A program made the translations under genes and the position numbers. From Neobacillus kokaensis (lineage in GTDB: Bacteria; Bacillota; Bacilli; Bacillales; Cytobacillaceae), in contig NZ_BNDS01000001.1 of assembly GCF_014656545.1 (NCBI RefSeq), positions 313,190-377,189 of the forward strand: DNA of 64,000 bases. Reading direction: 5' to 3'. The notes under the pieces are model-generated. The model was not told the DNA's origin and did no database searches. It saw only the letters and a program-made list of their open reading frames with translations. Shown here piece after piece: positions 52,112-61,690 of this stretch (position 1 is the stretch's first letter; each line of letters begins with the position of its first letter).

Positions 52112-54456
52112 TTTTGCATCTCCTTCCGCGTTTTCCAAATTCGTTCAGGTATCAGGGGCAGGTGATTTAACTCCACCTCTGCCGCTCTTGACAGGGCATT
52201 TGCGAGGGCACCCGCCATGCCAATAACTCCATATTCCCCAATGCCTCTGGCTCCGTAAGGACCATCAGCCGCCGGCGTTTGAATAAAGTCGACAATATAA
52301 TCTGCCGGCTGCTCGCCAAATCGCATAATTTGGTATGTGCGCAATTGCGGGTTCAGGACAGTGCCATGGGAATCAAATAGAAACGCTTCCTGACTGGCAA
52401 AGCTTAATCCTAAATACATACCGCCGCGCATTTGCTGGACAGCGGTCATCGGGTTAATGATTTTTCCGCCATCAAGCACAGTCACTGCTTTCAAAATGGT
52501 ATAAGTACAATCCTTTGGGTCCCATTCAACTTCTACAGCCTGTGTCCCTACAGACCACCATGGGCCAGGTTTTCCGAAGCCGGTATCTTTATCCATTGGG
52601 GTGAGATGGCGCTGTATGTATCTACCATGGCCGACAACCTGTCCTTCAACGGCATGGCCATTAGGATATTTATAGCCAAGAGCGATATCTTCGATTTTCA
52701 CCCCGTATTCGGGGCTTGATTTTAAATACACACGGCCGCCTCCGACCTCTAAATCCTCCATAGAACATTGAAGGGCAGTCGCAGCAGTTCGTTTTAATTG
52801 CGAAATCGCATCATCCGCGGCATTCATTACTGCTCTGCCGGCTAAAAAAGTTGTTGAGCTTGCAACAGTCCGCCATTGATGAGGATCTGTCTGGGTGTTC
52901 ACCTCCATCGTGACGTGAACCTTATTAATGTCCATCTTCAATCGTTCTGCAACCATTTGGGCTAGAATTGTTTTTGTTCCTTGTCCTAATTCAATTGCAG
53001 CGCAGTTTAAATTAACACTCCCATCCGCCTCAAATTTTAAAATAGCACCTGACTGGGCATTTGTTGCCGTGGTTGAAGTTTTCCAAAAGGTACTGATTCC
53101 TTTTGTTCTAACTTTGCCATCGGTGGTTTTCTTGCGGAGGGAATTCTCATCCCAGCCAATTAATTCTTTGGCTCTGTCGATGCATTGGACGACATCCCCG
53201 ATATTATTGGCGTTAAGCATGGTCCTGGTTGGAGAGCTATTGCCCGGCTTTATGGCGTTGATTTTTCTTAGCTCAACTGGATCAAAATTGAGCCTTTTAG
53301 CCAGTTGATCCATTGTTCGTTCAACGGCAAATGTCAGCTCCGGATGGGCGTAGCCGCGGAAGGAAGTGGCATATGGATGATTCGTATACATGCAATAGGA
53401 ATCACACCAGACATTTGCAATATCATATGGACCTGTACAATCAAGAGCCATTGCTCTTGTTATGCCAGCAGCCTGGTCAGTATACGCTCCTGAATCAATT
53501 AAGTATGTATACTGAGCAGCAAGTAGCTTCCCTGACTTATTAGTTCCAAGAGCAATTGTGGCTTCGAGGCCAATATGTCCTGGTGCAGTTATAAGATCTT
53601 CTTCACGGTCATATTCCAATTTCACCATTTTTCCACCAACAGCTTTGGAGGCTAAATAGGCAAGCGGCTCCAATTGAACGGTACCTTTACCGCCAAAAGC
53701 TCCCCCTATAAGAGGGACATGGACTATGATATTTCCGACCTCAATATTAAAAAATTGATTTAACACCTTCTTAATCGTAAAAGGGGACTGTGTCGTCGAA
53801 TGAACTACCACTTTTCCGGCTGGGTTAATTTCTACGAGAGTACATCGCGGTTCCAGCGCCACATGGTCAGAGAGATTGAACGAATACGTTTCTTTCACTT
53901 TATAATCGCAATTTTCCCAAGCCGTGATAATATCACCTTTACGGATTTTAATATGACTGCCTATATTCGTGCCTTGAACGGGGTACACATTGCTAATAAT
54001 TTTTATATATTGTCCGGAGTTTTCATGGATCAATGGGGCATTTGATTGAAATGCCTCCCTGACTGAATTAACTACAGGAAGTGGTTCATATTCTACTTTT
54101 ATTAGGCCAGCTGCCTGCTTTGCTTGGTATTCATGATCAGCGACAACAATTGCCAGCGGTTCACCAAAATAGCGGACCTTTTCAAATGCAAGCGGCGGAC
54201 GGTCGGCTAATATTGGGCCGATATGAAAAGGGAACATTTTCCCTGTTACAATTGCACGGACTCCAGGTATCTTCCATGCTTCAGTTACATCAATTGATTT
54301 TATTTTGGCGTGGGCCTTAGTACTTGTAGCCAGCTTTGCATGCAGTAACCCTGGGGCTGTATAATCTGCCGTATATCGAACAGTTCCCGCAGCTTTTTCA
54401 ACTGCATCAATTCTAGGTTCTGGCTTTCCGACTGACATCCACGGATTATCTAACAT
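52108..54456 (-). CDS. Molybdenum hydroxylase large subunit, set 2
   Basis: A 782-residue molybdopterin-binding subunit, clearly paralogous to that at 44382 along its length. It has IGGAFGGKGTVQ, SFRGYAHPELTFAVERTMD and catalytic Glu in ARGIGEYGVIG. ATG start preceded by CCAGGAGG. It heads an L-M-S operon running toward set 1, giving a convergent inverted pair. Substrate is unknown; residues around FRG(Y/F) differ between sets and may reflect different substrates. Confidence 0.88.
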   Translation of the reverse strand: MLDNPWMSVGKPEPRIDAVEKAAGTVRYTADYTAPGLLHAKLATSTKAHAKIKSIDVTEAWKIPGVRAIVTGKMFPFHIGPILADRPPLAFEKVRYFGEPLAIVVADHEYQAKQAAGLIKVEYEPLPVVNSVREAFQSNAPLIHENSGQYIKIISNVYPVQGTNIGSHIKIRKGDIITAWENCDYKVKETYSFNLSDHVALEPRCTLVEINPAGKVVVHSTTQSPFTIKKVLNQFFNIEVGNIIVHVPLIGGAFGGKGTVQLEPLAYLASKAVGGKMVKLEYDREEDLITAPGHIGLEATIALGTNKSGKLLAAQYTYLIDSGAYTDQAAGITRAMALDCTGPYDIANVWCDSYCMYTNHPYATSFRGYAHPELTFAVERTMDQLAKRLNFDPVELRKINAIKPGNSSPTRTMLNANNIGDVVQCIDRAKELIGWDENSLRKKTTDGKVRTKGISTFWKTSTTATNAQSGAILKFEADGSVNLNCAAIELGQGTKTILAQMVAERLKMDINKVHVTMEVNTQTDPHQWRTVASSTTFLAGRAVMNAADDAISQLKRTAATALQCSMEDLEVGGGRVYLKSSPEYGVKIEDIALGYKYPNGHAVEGQVVGHGRYIQRHLTPMDKDTGFGKPGPWWSVGTQAVEVEWDPKDCTYTILKAVTVLDGGKIINPMTAVQQMRGGMYLGLSFASQEAFLFDSHGTVLNPQLRTYQIMRFGEQPADYIVDFIQTPAADGPYGARGIGEYGVIGMAGALANALSRAAEVELNHLPLIPERIWKTRKEMQK

Positions 54457-54687
54457 TTAGAAATTCCTCCTGGGAATAAAGTTTATTATTAGTCCTACTG
54501 CTTAATTTTTCCAAGGAGAGGTGGAATTTATGCAAAGAATATGGGAATAAAAATTTGTTTTTAGAAATATTAATGTCAATCAATTAACTTTAAAAATCCC
54601 CCTATGTTGGAATTTTTGTTTTATAATGGTAAAGGATGTAAACTCTTTCAATTTATATCCTTGAAGAATTGATTAGGGGGGCTATGA

Positions 54688-56229
54688 ATGGAACAGACGA
54701 CGGTGAAACAACCCTTACAAAATGCATTGGAGCAATTCCAAGCATTAGACCAAAAGATAACACATTATTACAGCATTATTGGTCTGGCTGATTGGGACCA
54801 AAAGGTAATGGCGCCGAAAAAAGGGAGAAATGTGTTTGCCAAAGCTGCGGGAACACTAAGGACGGAAGTATTTAAGCTTTCCGTGTCAGAGGAAATGGGG
54901 AGTCTGCTAGATACGCTTTCCGCATCAGAGAATATAAGTGCCTTGGATGAGGTGACAAAAGCGAAGGTTAGAGAGTACAAGTCTTATTATCAAAAATCAA
55001 AGAGCATTCCGGCTGAATTTTTTCAGGAATACGCCATCCTTACCGGACAGGCAAATGATGCATGGGAAGAGGCAAGAGAGGATAATGATTTTGCTAAATT
55101 CCTTCCGTTTCTTGAAAAGATTGTGGAGTATAAGCGGAAATTTGCAGAGATTTATGGATATAAGGATCACCCATATGATGCCTTGTTAGATGAATTTGAA
55201 CCAGGGTTGACGGTGAAAATACTCGACCCGTTGTTTGCTAAATTAAGGGAAGCAAGCGTTAATCTTCTAAACCGTATTCAAAAACACGGAAAGCAGACTA
55301 GAAATGAGATTTTTGAGCAAACATTTTCTATTGAAAAACAAAAGGATTTTAATCGTTTTATCCTGCCGATTATTGGCTTTGATATGGAGGCAGGCCGGCT
55401 TGATGAAACCGTCCACCCATTTGCGCAAACTGTTAATATCGGGGATGTTCGGCTGACAACGCGTTACTTAGAAAATAATGTCCGTTCGGCACTTTTCGGA
55501 ACGATTCATGAAGCAGGGCATGGGATTTATGAACAGCAGATTAATCCCGAGTTTGAGGAATCGGTTTTACAAAGCGGTACATCATTCGGTATTCATGAAT
55601 CGCAATCACGATTTTTAGAAAATATGATCGGCCGCAGCAAGGAATTTTGGAGCTATTTTTATCCGACATTGCAGGAGTATTTCCCAACACAATTAGCCCA
55701 TGTATCGAAGGATGAATTCTACCGCGCCGTGAATACCGTCAGCCCCTCTTTTATTCGCGTGGAAGCGGATGAATTAACGTATAACTTACACATTATGGTC
55801 CGTTATGAGATTGAAAAGGCGCTAATTTCCGGCGAGATTGAAGCGAAGGATCTCCCTGAAATCTGGAACAAAAAAATGCAGGATTACCTTGGTATTACTC
55901 CTTTATCAGATACCGAAGGCGTACTACAGGATGTACACTGGTCATTTGGCGGGATTGGTTATTTTCCATCCTATTCTTTAGGGAATCTTTACGCTGCCCA
56001 AATTTTACGGACGATTGAAAAAGTGCTTCCTGAATTTAAGTCCCATATTGAAAACGGCCGCTTTGATGTGATTCAAGGATGGTTAAAGGAAAACATTCAT
56101 CAATACGGCAAGCTCTACACACCAAATGAAATAATTGTTAAGGTAAGCGGTGAAGAATTAAACGCTGATTATCTTGTGGACTATTTAGAAGAGAAATATT
56201 CTGAGGTTTATGGATTGGAAGAAAAATAG
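54688..56229 (+). CDS. M32-family metallocarboxypeptidase
   Basis: A 513-residue M32 carboxypeptidase like YpwA of B. subtilis or Taq carboxypeptidase, trimming peptides from the C-terminus in the cytosol. The metal motif is HEAGH (His274, GTIHEAGHGIYEQ) and the third ligand Glu lies in GIHESQSRFLENMIGR. Length fits the family. ATG follows GGGGGGC. Single gene. Confidence 0.93.
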   Translation: MEQTTVKQPLQNALEQFQALDQKITHYYSIIGLADWDQKVMAPKKGRNVFAKAAGTLRTEVFKLSVSEEMGSLLDTLSASENISALDEVTKAKVREYKSYYQKSKSIPAEFFQEYAILTGQANDAWEEAREDNDFAKFLPFLEKIVEYKRKFAEIYGYKDHPYDALLDEFEPGLTVKILDPLFAKLREASVNLLNRIQKHGKQTRNEIFEQTFSIEKQKDFNRFILPIIGFDMEAGRLDETVHPFAQTVNIGDVRLTTRYLENNVRSALFGTIHEAGHGIYEQQINPEFEESVLQSGTSFGIHESQSRFLENMIGRSKEFWSYFYPTLQEYFPTQLAHVSKDEFYRAVNTVSPSFIRVEADELTYNLHIMVRYEIEKALISGEIEAKDLPEIWNKKMQDYLGITPLSDTEGVLQDVHWSFGGIGYFPSYSLGNLYAAQILRTIEKVLPEFKSHIENGRFDVIQGWLKENIHQYGKLYTPNEIIVKVSGEELNADYLVDYLEEKYSEVYGLEEK

Positions 56230-56244
56230 AATTTCAAGAAACTA

Positions 56245-56273
56245 TTGACAGTCGGCAAAATTAATAATATAGT
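56245..56273 (+). promoter_or_regulatory. Sigma-A promoter for the riboswitch/terC transcript
   Basis: TTGACA (56245-56250) and TATAGT (56268-56273) exactly 17 bp apart, just before the riboswitch. Confidence 0.8.
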
Positions 56274-56293
56274 AAGAGTAATAAAATATTTCC

Positions 56294-56411
56294 TTTTAAA
56301 GGGGAGTAGCTGCTACAATAAAGTCGTCATTCTCGAGAAATTTTTCTCCGGCTTTATTGGCAACGTGAACGTTGTTAGCAAGACCTTTACTTTTACAGTA
56401 AAGGTCTTTTT
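56294..56411 (+). ncRNA. yybP-ykoY manganese riboswitch
   Basis: The conserved aptamer sequence AAAGGGGAGTAGCTGCTAC and the later GCAACGTGAACGTTGTTAGCAAGACC are typical of the yybP-ykoY class, which binds Mn2+ (and Ca2+/Mg2+). It is followed by an expression-platform terminator (56381-56411). It controls a TerC-family gene, as is common for this class. Boundaries approximate. Confidence 0.88.
56381..56411 (+). terminator. Riboswitch terminator 1
   Basis: AGACCTTTACT pairs with AGTAAAGGTCT, then TTTTT. Its left arm overlaps the end of the aptamer, so Mn2+ binding should compete with it. Confidence 0.8.
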
Positions 56412-56423
56412 GATGTTTATCCT

Positions 56424-56456
56424 AGGCCTTTACTGTTAATAGTAAAGGCCTTTTTT
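56424..56456 (+). terminator. Terminator 2 downstream of the riboswitch
   Basis: AGGCCTTTACT pairs with AGTAAAGGCCT, then TTTTTT. It has the same stem core as terminator 1, 13 bp after it, giving a tandem arrangement before terC. Confidence 0.75.
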
Positions 56457-56507
56457 AATGGCTAGGGAAGTATTTATAGAAATATTAAGTTTAGAGGAGG
56501 AGTTTGG

Positions 56508-57302
56508 ATGGATTTATCAATTTTTTTGGAGTATGGCTGGGTTTTACTTATTTTGGTTGCATTGGAAGGCCTGTTAGCTGCCGATAATGCACTAGTATTG
56601 GCAATTATGGTAAAGCCCCTTCCTGAAGAACAACGTAAAAAGGCCTTATTTTACGGATTGGCCGGAGCATTTGTGTTCCGTTTTGCTTCATTGTTCGCGA
56701 TTTCGTTTCTCGTCGATGTATGGCAGGTGCAGGCAATCGGGGCAATTTATTTACTCTTTATGGCTGGGAATCATATTTTTCGTAAAGTTATCAAAGGCAA
56801 GGCAGAGGATAAGGCTACGAAAGAGAACGAAACTAATAAAAAGAGTGGTTTTTGGATGACCGTTCTAAAGGTAGAAATTGCAGATATTGCTTTTGCTGTC
56901 GATTCGATTCTTGCTGCAGTAGCAATGGCGGTCGTGCTTCCAAATACACCGCTTCCGAATATTGGCGGTCTTGATGGGGGTAAATTCTTAGTTATCTTTG
57001 CTGGCGGAGTAATTGGTTTAATCATCATGCGCTTTGCTGCTAACCTATTTGTTAGGCTGTTGGAAAATAAGCCCGGATTGGAAATCGCCGCGTTTACGAT
57101 AGTTGGCTGGGTTGGCGTAAAGCTTGCCGTATATACACTTTCGCATCCGGAACTTTCCATTCTTAGTGAGGAATTTGCCCACTCGACTGTGTGGAAAGTA
57201 ACCTTCTATCTTGTTCTTGTAGGGATTGCAGCTGCAGGCTGGTTTTTCTCAAAGGATAAAACACAAAAACGTCCATCAAAAATTCCGCTTAAAGATAGCT
57301 GA
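56508..57302 (+). CDS. TerC-family membrane protein (YkoY/YceF-like)
   Basis: A 264-residue TerC protein with about seven helices. Conserved LEGLLAADNALVLAIMV and KVEIADIAFAVDSILAAVA hold the Asp residues thought to bind metal. TerC proteins of the YceF/YkoY group export Mn2+ and supply secreted metalloenzymes. Start ATG with GAGGAGGAG upstream. The Mn riboswitch upstream supports a manganese efflux role. Confidence 0.9.
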   Translation: MDLSIFLEYGWVLLILVALEGLLAADNALVLAIMVKPLPEEQRKKALFYGLAGAFVFRFASLFAISFLVDVWQVQAIGAIYLLFMAGNHIFRKVIKGKAEDKATKENETNKKSGFWMTVLKVEIADIAFAVDSILAAVAMAVVLPNTPLPNIGGLDGGKFLVIFAGGVIGLIIMRFAANLFVRLLENKPGLEIAAFTIVGWVGVKLAVYTLSHPELSILSEEFAHSTVWKVTFYLVLVGIAAAGWFFSKDKTQKRPSKIPLKDS

Positions 57303-57357
57303 TGTTTAAGTTTAACTCTATAGACTCGAATAAAGTTTAAAAATTATATAGAATAAG

Positions 57358-57395
57358 GAATAAGGCTATTCTAGTGAACTGCCTTATTCTTTTAG
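57358..57395 (+). terminator. terC terminator
   Basis: GAATAAGGC and GCCTTATTC stem followed by TTTT. Confidence 0.7.
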
Positions 57396-57462
57396 TTTAA
57401 AGGAATGAAACAAACATTTTTTCAAATAATAAAATTTCAAACAAATTTGTGAGGTATTATGC

Positions 57463-58128
57463 ATGAAATTAAGATTGTATCTTATGATCGCCTTTGTGAT
57501 TAGTGTGATTTGCGTAATTGGTTTTGCTTTTGTATCAATGCTGATTAGCGACCATCAAATTATCGGCTTTGATAACTCGATTATTGCTGCGGTACAGGGG
57601 ATGGAATCGCCTGGATTAACGGAGGTGATGAAATTTTTTACCTTTATTGGTTCAACAAAATTTGTTATTATTCTTAGTGTACTTCTCATTTTTTTCCTTT
57701 ATAAAGTGCTAAAGCATCGATTAGAACTGATCTTGTTTATCGCTGCAGTAATGGGGACTGCGATTATAAATCAGTTGTTGAAGCAATTTTTTCATCGTGT
57801 CCGACCTGATTTTCATCGGTTAATCGAGATTGGCGGCTACAGTTTCCCGAGCGGTCATGCGATGAGCGCTTTTACCGTTTATGTAATGATTTCTTTCTTG
57901 CTATGGCGCCACATATCCACTAGGATTGGGAGAAGCATCCTAATTATTTTTAGCATCATCATGATTTTAGCCATTGGAATAAGCAGGATATATTTGGGTG
58001 TACATTATCCGAGTGATATTGTCGGTGGTTATCTTGCGAGCGCAGTATGGGTGTCCTTAGCCATATTCTTTTTCCAATATTACAAAGAAAAAAGGTATAA
58101 GACTAGAAACATATTGAGAAATCAATAG
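57463..58128 (+). CDS. PAP2-family phosphatase
   Basis: A 221-residue membrane phosphatase with six helices. The three PAP2 motifs are KQFFHRVRP, SFPSGHAMS, and SRIYLGVHYPSDIVGG, all intact, with active site on the outer face. It may hydrolyse undecaprenyl pyrophosphate or phosphatidic/phosphatidylglycerol phosphate. ATG follows GAGGTATT. It is 27 bp before pssA, suggesting a phospholipid-related operon. Confidence 0.9.
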   Translation: MKLRLYLMIAFVISVICVIGFAFVSMLISDHQIIGFDNSIIAAVQGMESPGLTEVMKFFTFIGSTKFVIILSVLLIFFLYKVLKHRLELILFIAAVMGTAIINQLLKQFFHRVRPDFHRLIEIGGYSFPSGHAMSAFTVYVMISFLLWRHISTRIGRSILIIFSIIMILAIGISRIYLGVHYPSDIVGGYLASAVWVSLAIFFFQYYKEKRYKTRNILRNQ

Positions 58129-58155
58129 TAGTAATACCGTTTTTTAAAAACAGGA

Positions 58156-58857
58156 GTGATACATATTATCAGGAACAGTATTCCGAATTTATTTACCCTT
58201 TTTAATTTATTTTTTGGATTTTTGTCGGTCATGTATTCTGCGGTGGGAGACTATAAGAATGCCGCAATTCTTATATTAATTGGAATGATGCTTGATAGCA
58301 TGGACGGGCGGATTGCCAGGATGCTGCGAGTGCAAAGTGATTTCGGAAAAGAATTAGACTCCCTTGCAGATATCGTTACCTTTGGGGTTGCACCTGCGAT
58401 GATGGCGTATTATGCCTATTTTTCGGCGTTTGGTGTGGTGGGCATGGCCATTTCAGGCCTCTTTCCGTTATTTGGCGCATATCGCTTAGCGCGTTTTAAC
58501 ATTAACGCTGTAAAGTCATCACTAAAATATTTCACTGGTGTTCCAATTACAGCAGGCGGCGGGATCCTAACTTTTTTAACATTATTTCACGGTAAGATGC
58601 CTAGTATTATACTTCCCGTTGCGTTTTTTGTAATATGTATCTTGATGGTGAGTACGATCAAAATTCCAAGCTTAAAAGAAGTGCCGCTGCCTAAATACGG
58701 CATCATCATTACTCTCTTCTTGGGCTACGCCATTTACATTGTATTTAAAAAAGAACATCATCGCTTTCCTTATTTTATATACGTCGCCATTCCGCTCTAC
58801 ATAACATTTATCGGTTACCAATTGGTGAGGACAAAAAGGAAAAACAGTTCAAAATAA
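58156..58857 (+). CDS. pssA: CDP-diacylglycerol-serine O-phosphatidyltransferase
   Basis: Makes phosphatidylserine in the membrane from CDP-diacylglycerol and serine. The CDP-alcohol phosphotransferase motif is DSMDGRIARMLRVQSDFGKELDSLAD with the D-x2-DG-x2-AR-x8-G-x3-D-x3-D spacing (about residues 47-69). About six helices. The start is unclear: GTG 58156 is the only common start codon, but it lies inside the AGGAG site; an ATT at 58165 has ideal 8-bp spacing, so a non-standard start is possible. Second gene after the PAP2 phosphatase. Confidence 0.88.
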   Translation: MIHIIRNSIPNLFTLFNLFFGFLSVMYSAVGDYKNAAILILIGMMLDSMDGRIARMLRVQSDFGKELDSLADIVTFGVAPAMMAYYAYFSAFGVVGMAISGLFPLFGAYRLARFNINAVKSSLKYFTGVPITAGGGILTFLTLFHGKMPSIILPVAFFVICILMVSTIKIPSLKEVPLPKYGIIITLFLGYAIYIVFKKEHHRFPYFIYVAIPLYITFIGYQLVRTKRKNSSK

Positions 58858-58868
58858 AATTGGTGTCA

Positions 58869-58903
58869 GGCACTATGTGTAAAATTCACATGGTGCCTTT
58901 TTT
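58869..58903 (+). terminator. pssA terminator, repeated-type hairpin
   Basis: GGCACTATGTG pairs with CACATGGTGCC (one mismatch), then six T; preceded by GGTGTCA. It shares its core with 35427-35472. Confidence 0.7.
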
Positions 58904-59018
58904 CGCAGATCCTTTTGTTTGTGATAAAAATATTATGTAAACTTAAAACGTGTCTTTTGAATGATGGTAATAAAACATGGTACTCTAATGAAAGTGGAAA
59001 ATGGAAGGGAGACCGGGC

Positions 59019-59771
59019 ATGGATTTAAACAATATTAATATTAAACTTATAGCACTTGATATGGATGGGACGCTTTTGAGAAATAATCATGAAATCTCCG
59101 AAGCAAACCGTAAAGCGATTAAAGAAGCGCAGGAAAAAGGTGTGAAGGTTGTGCTGAGTACGGGCAGATCATATCAGACCTGTCATCCTCACGCCGATGC
59201 ACTTGGCCTTGATTCCTATTTGGTTACCGTAAATGGGAGTGAAGTTTGGGATGAAAATAGACAATTAATTAGGAGAACGGTTATGAAACCTGAGTACATT
59301 GAGAGGATGTGGGGGTTAGCTAAGCAGTATAAAACATCATTTTGGGCAATTAACACGGAACGCAATTGGCGTGATGAAATGCCTGAAGATCTCAATTCAG
59401 TAGAATGGATGAAATTTGGCTTTCATATAAATGATGAGGCTGCTTTAAAGACTATTTACGAACAGCTTGTAGAAGGAGATGAATTTGAATTAAGCAACTC
59501 GGCGCCAAATAATATTGAAGTGAATTGTAAAGGGATTAACAAGGCACGAGGACTTGAATTGGTTTGCAGCATGTTAGGTATTGAAATGAATAATGTCATG
59601 GCTGTGGGTGATAGCTTAAATGATTTGATTATGATAAAGGAAGCTGGAATTGGAGTAGCAATGGGGAATGCCCAGGACACCTTAAAGCAAGCGGCTGATT
59701 GGATTACGTCTTCAAATGAAGAAGATGGAGTAGCGAAAGCCATCAGGAAATGGGTTTTAAAACAAGAATAG
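59019..59771 (+). CDS. Cof-type HAD-IIB phosphatase
   Basis: A 250-residue HAD hydrolase of the Cof/YwpJ group, releasing phosphate from sugar phosphates, flavin mononucleotide or pyridoxal phosphate. Motifs: DMDGTLL (nucleophile Asp), STGRS, GINKARGL and GDSLNDLIMIKEAGIGVAMGNA. ATG 59019 was chosen: GAAGGGAG lies 7 bp upstream, inside an open reading stretch that begins six codons earlier. A terminator follows. Confidence 0.88.
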   Translation: MDLNNINIKLIALDMDGTLLRNNHEISEANRKAIKEAQEKGVKVVLSTGRSYQTCHPHADALGLDSYLVTVNGSEVWDENRQLIRRTVMKPEYIERMWGLAKQYKTSFWAINTERNWRDEMPEDLNSVEWMKFGFHINDEAALKTIYEQLVEGDEFELSNSAPNNIEVNCKGINKARGLELVCSMLGIEMNNVMAVGDSLNDLIMIKEAGIGVAMGNAQDTLKQAADWITSSNEEDGVAKAIRKWVLKQE

Positions 59772-59780
59772 AAATTTTTA

Positions 59781-59822
59781 GGACATTATTCCTTCAAATT
59801 GGAATAATGTCCTTTCTTTTTA
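59781..59822 (+). terminator. Terminator after the HAD phosphatase
   Basis: GGACATTATTCC and GGAATAATGTCC, a perfect 12-bp stem, then TTTCTTTTT. Confidence 0.8.
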
Positions 59823-59874
59823 ATACGTATTTAATAGTGAGTTTAATATGAATTTAATTAAAGTTAATACTATA

Positions 59875-59889
59875 TTATAGTTATTATAA
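59875..59889. promoter_or_regulatory. PerR box upstream of katA
   Basis: TTATAGTTATTATAA matches the Per-box consensus TTATAATNATTATAA at 14 of 15 positions. It lies just upstream of the katA -35 element. Confidence 0.75.
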
Positions 59890-59896
59890 TTTAGTA

Positions 59897-59924
59897 TTGA
59901 TTTTTATAAGATTTATATTATAAT
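59897..59924 (+). promoter_or_regulatory. katA promoter
   Basis: TTGATT (59897-59902) and TATAAT (59919-59924), 16 bp apart, about 39 bp before the start codon. Confidence 0.6.
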
Positions 59925-59962
59925 TTAATTAAAGCTTTAAAAATAGTTTACGAGGTGATCAA

Positions 59963-61423
59963 ATGAGTAATGTAAACAAACATTTGACAACAGGGACTGG
60001 AGCACCGGTTGGGGATAATCAAAATTCAATGACGGCAGGAGGACGCGGGCCAACGTTAATTCAAGACGTACATTTACTAGAGAAACTGGCCCATTTTAAT
60101 CGCGAGCGTGTACCTGAGCGGGTTGTCCATGCGAAAGGTGCTGGGGCTCATGGCTATTTCGAATTGACTAACGATATGTCCAAATATACGAAGGCAAAGC
60201 TTTTCAATGGAGTGGGCAAACGGACGCCGATGTTTATTCGATTCTCAACTGTGGCCGGTGAGCTCGGTTCAGCTGATACCGTTAGAGACCCGCGTGGTTT
60301 TGCAGTTAAGTTTTATACAGAAGAAGGAAACTATGATTTAGTAGGAAACAATACACCGATTTTCTTTATCCGGGATGCCATCAAATTCCCAGATTTCATT
60401 CATACGCAAAAACGAGACCCAAGAACCCATTTGAAAAATCCAAATGCGGTTTGGGATTTCTGGAGCCTGTCACCTGAATCGCTGCATCAGGTAACCTACT
60501 TAATGGGCGACCGCGGTATTCCGGCGACATTACGCCATATGAATGGCTATGGAAGCCACACCTTTAAATGGGGAAATGCTGAAGGAGAAGCTGTATGGGT
60601 GAAATATCACTTTATCACGGAACAAGGCGTTAAGAATATGGCCAATGATGTTGCTGCTAAATTAGCAGGTGAGAATCCAGATTATCATACAGAGGATTTG
60701 TTTAATGCAATTGAGAATGGTGATTTCCCGGCATGGAGACTGCATGTACAAATCATGCCGCTAGAGGATGCCAATACCTACCGTTTTGATCCGTTCGATG
60801 TGACAAAGGTTTGGTCCCATAAGGATTATCCATTAATTGAAGTAGGACGTATGGTACTAAATCGGAATCCTGAAAACTATTTTGCCGAGGTTGAGCAGGC
60901 GACATTTTCACCTGGTACAATGGTTCCTGGTATTGAAGCATCGCCGGATAAGATGCTCCAGGGGCGTCTCTTTGCTTATTCCGATGCCCATCGTTACCGT
61001 GTTGGCGCAAATCACAACTTACTGCCAATTAACCGTCCAAAAGTAGAAGCACAAAACTATCAGCGTGATGGTGCGATGCGTTTTGATAATAATGGCGGCG
61101 GCTCTGTATACTATGAGCCAAACAGTTTCGGCGGACCGAAGGAGGCACCTCAATATAAACAAACGCCATTTGAGGTTTCCGGCGAAGCTGCACAGGTTGC
61201 GTATGACCATAATGATCACTATACACAAGCCGGCAATCTATATCGTTTAATGTCTGAGGATGAGCGCGGTCGTTTGGTTGAAAATATTGTCGCTGCAATG
61301 AAACCAGTTGAAAGAGATGACATCAAGCTGCGTCAAATCCAGCATTTCTATAAGGCGGATCAAGAGTACGGTGAACGAGTCGCAAAAGGCTTGAACTTAC
61401 AGGTGCCGCAGGAAGTGAAATAA
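59963..61423 (+). CDS. katA: Monofunctional heme catalase, KatA type
   Basis: Breaks hydrogen peroxide to water and oxygen. The 486-residue clade-3 small-subunit catalase has the active-site His in [22 protein letters not shown], the Asn in [16 protein letters not shown], and proximal Tyr in [11 protein letters not shown]. Length and sequence match the vegetative catalase of Bacillus. ATG follows CGAGGTGATC. The PerR box upstream indicates peroxide induction. A terminator follows. Confidence 0.95.
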   Translation: MSNVNKHLTTGTGAPVGDNQNSMTAGGRGPTLIQDVHLLEKLAHFNRERVPERVVHAKGAGAHGYFELTNDMSKYTKAKLFNGVGKRTPMFIRFSTVAGELGSADTVRDPRGFAVKFYTEEGNYDLVGNNTPIFFIRDAIKFPDFIHTQKRDPRTHLKNPNAVWDFWSLSPESLHQVTYLMGDRGIPATLRHMNGYGSHTFKWGNAEGEAVWVKYHFITEQGVKNMANDVAAKLAGENPDYHTEDLFNAIENGDFPAWRLHVQIMPLEDANTYRFDPFDVTKVWSHKDYPLIEVGRMVLNRNPENYFAEVEQATFSPGTMVPGIEASPDKMLQGRLFAYSDAHRYRVGANHNLLPINRPKVEAQNYQRDGAMRFDNNGGGSVYYEPNSFGGPKEAPQYKQTPFEVSGEAAQVAYDHNDHYTQAGNLYRLMSEDERGRLVENIVAAMKPVERDDIKLRQIQHFYKADQEYGERVAKGLNLQVPQEVK

Positions 61424-61438
61424 TCTAAGAAACTGGTG

Positions 61439-61473
61439 CTAGGCCGCTCTATTTTGGAGAGCGGCTAGTTTTT
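61439..61473 (+). terminator. katA terminator
   Basis: CTAGGCCGCTCT and AGAGCGGCTAG stem followed by TTTTTATT. Confidence 0.75.
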
Positions 61474-61490
61474 ATTAATTGAAAGTAATT

Positions 61491-61690
61491 TATCTGCGGG
61501 TTGAAGCGATATATCTGTGACTTAACGCATTTTATCTGCGGGTTGAAGCAGTATATCTGTGACTTTACGCATTTTATCTGCGGGTTGAAGCAGTATATCT
61601 GTGACTCAACGCATTTTATCTGCGGGTCGAAGTGATATATCTGCGACTTAACACATTTTATCTGCGGGTTGAAGTGATATATCTGCGACT
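61491..61690 (+). repeat. Ten-copy TATCTG array with exact 21-bp period
   Basis: TATCTG starts at 61491, 61512, 61533, 61554, 61575, 61596, 61617, 61638, 61659 and 61680, every 21 bp without exception. Odd copies read mostly TATCTGCGGGTTGAAG, even ones mostly TATCTGTGACTTAACGC, so the real unit may be a 42-bp dimer; the last two even copies carry CGAC. The last copy runs into the stop codon of the NERD gene. No hairpin or gene accounts for it. Confidence 0.9.
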
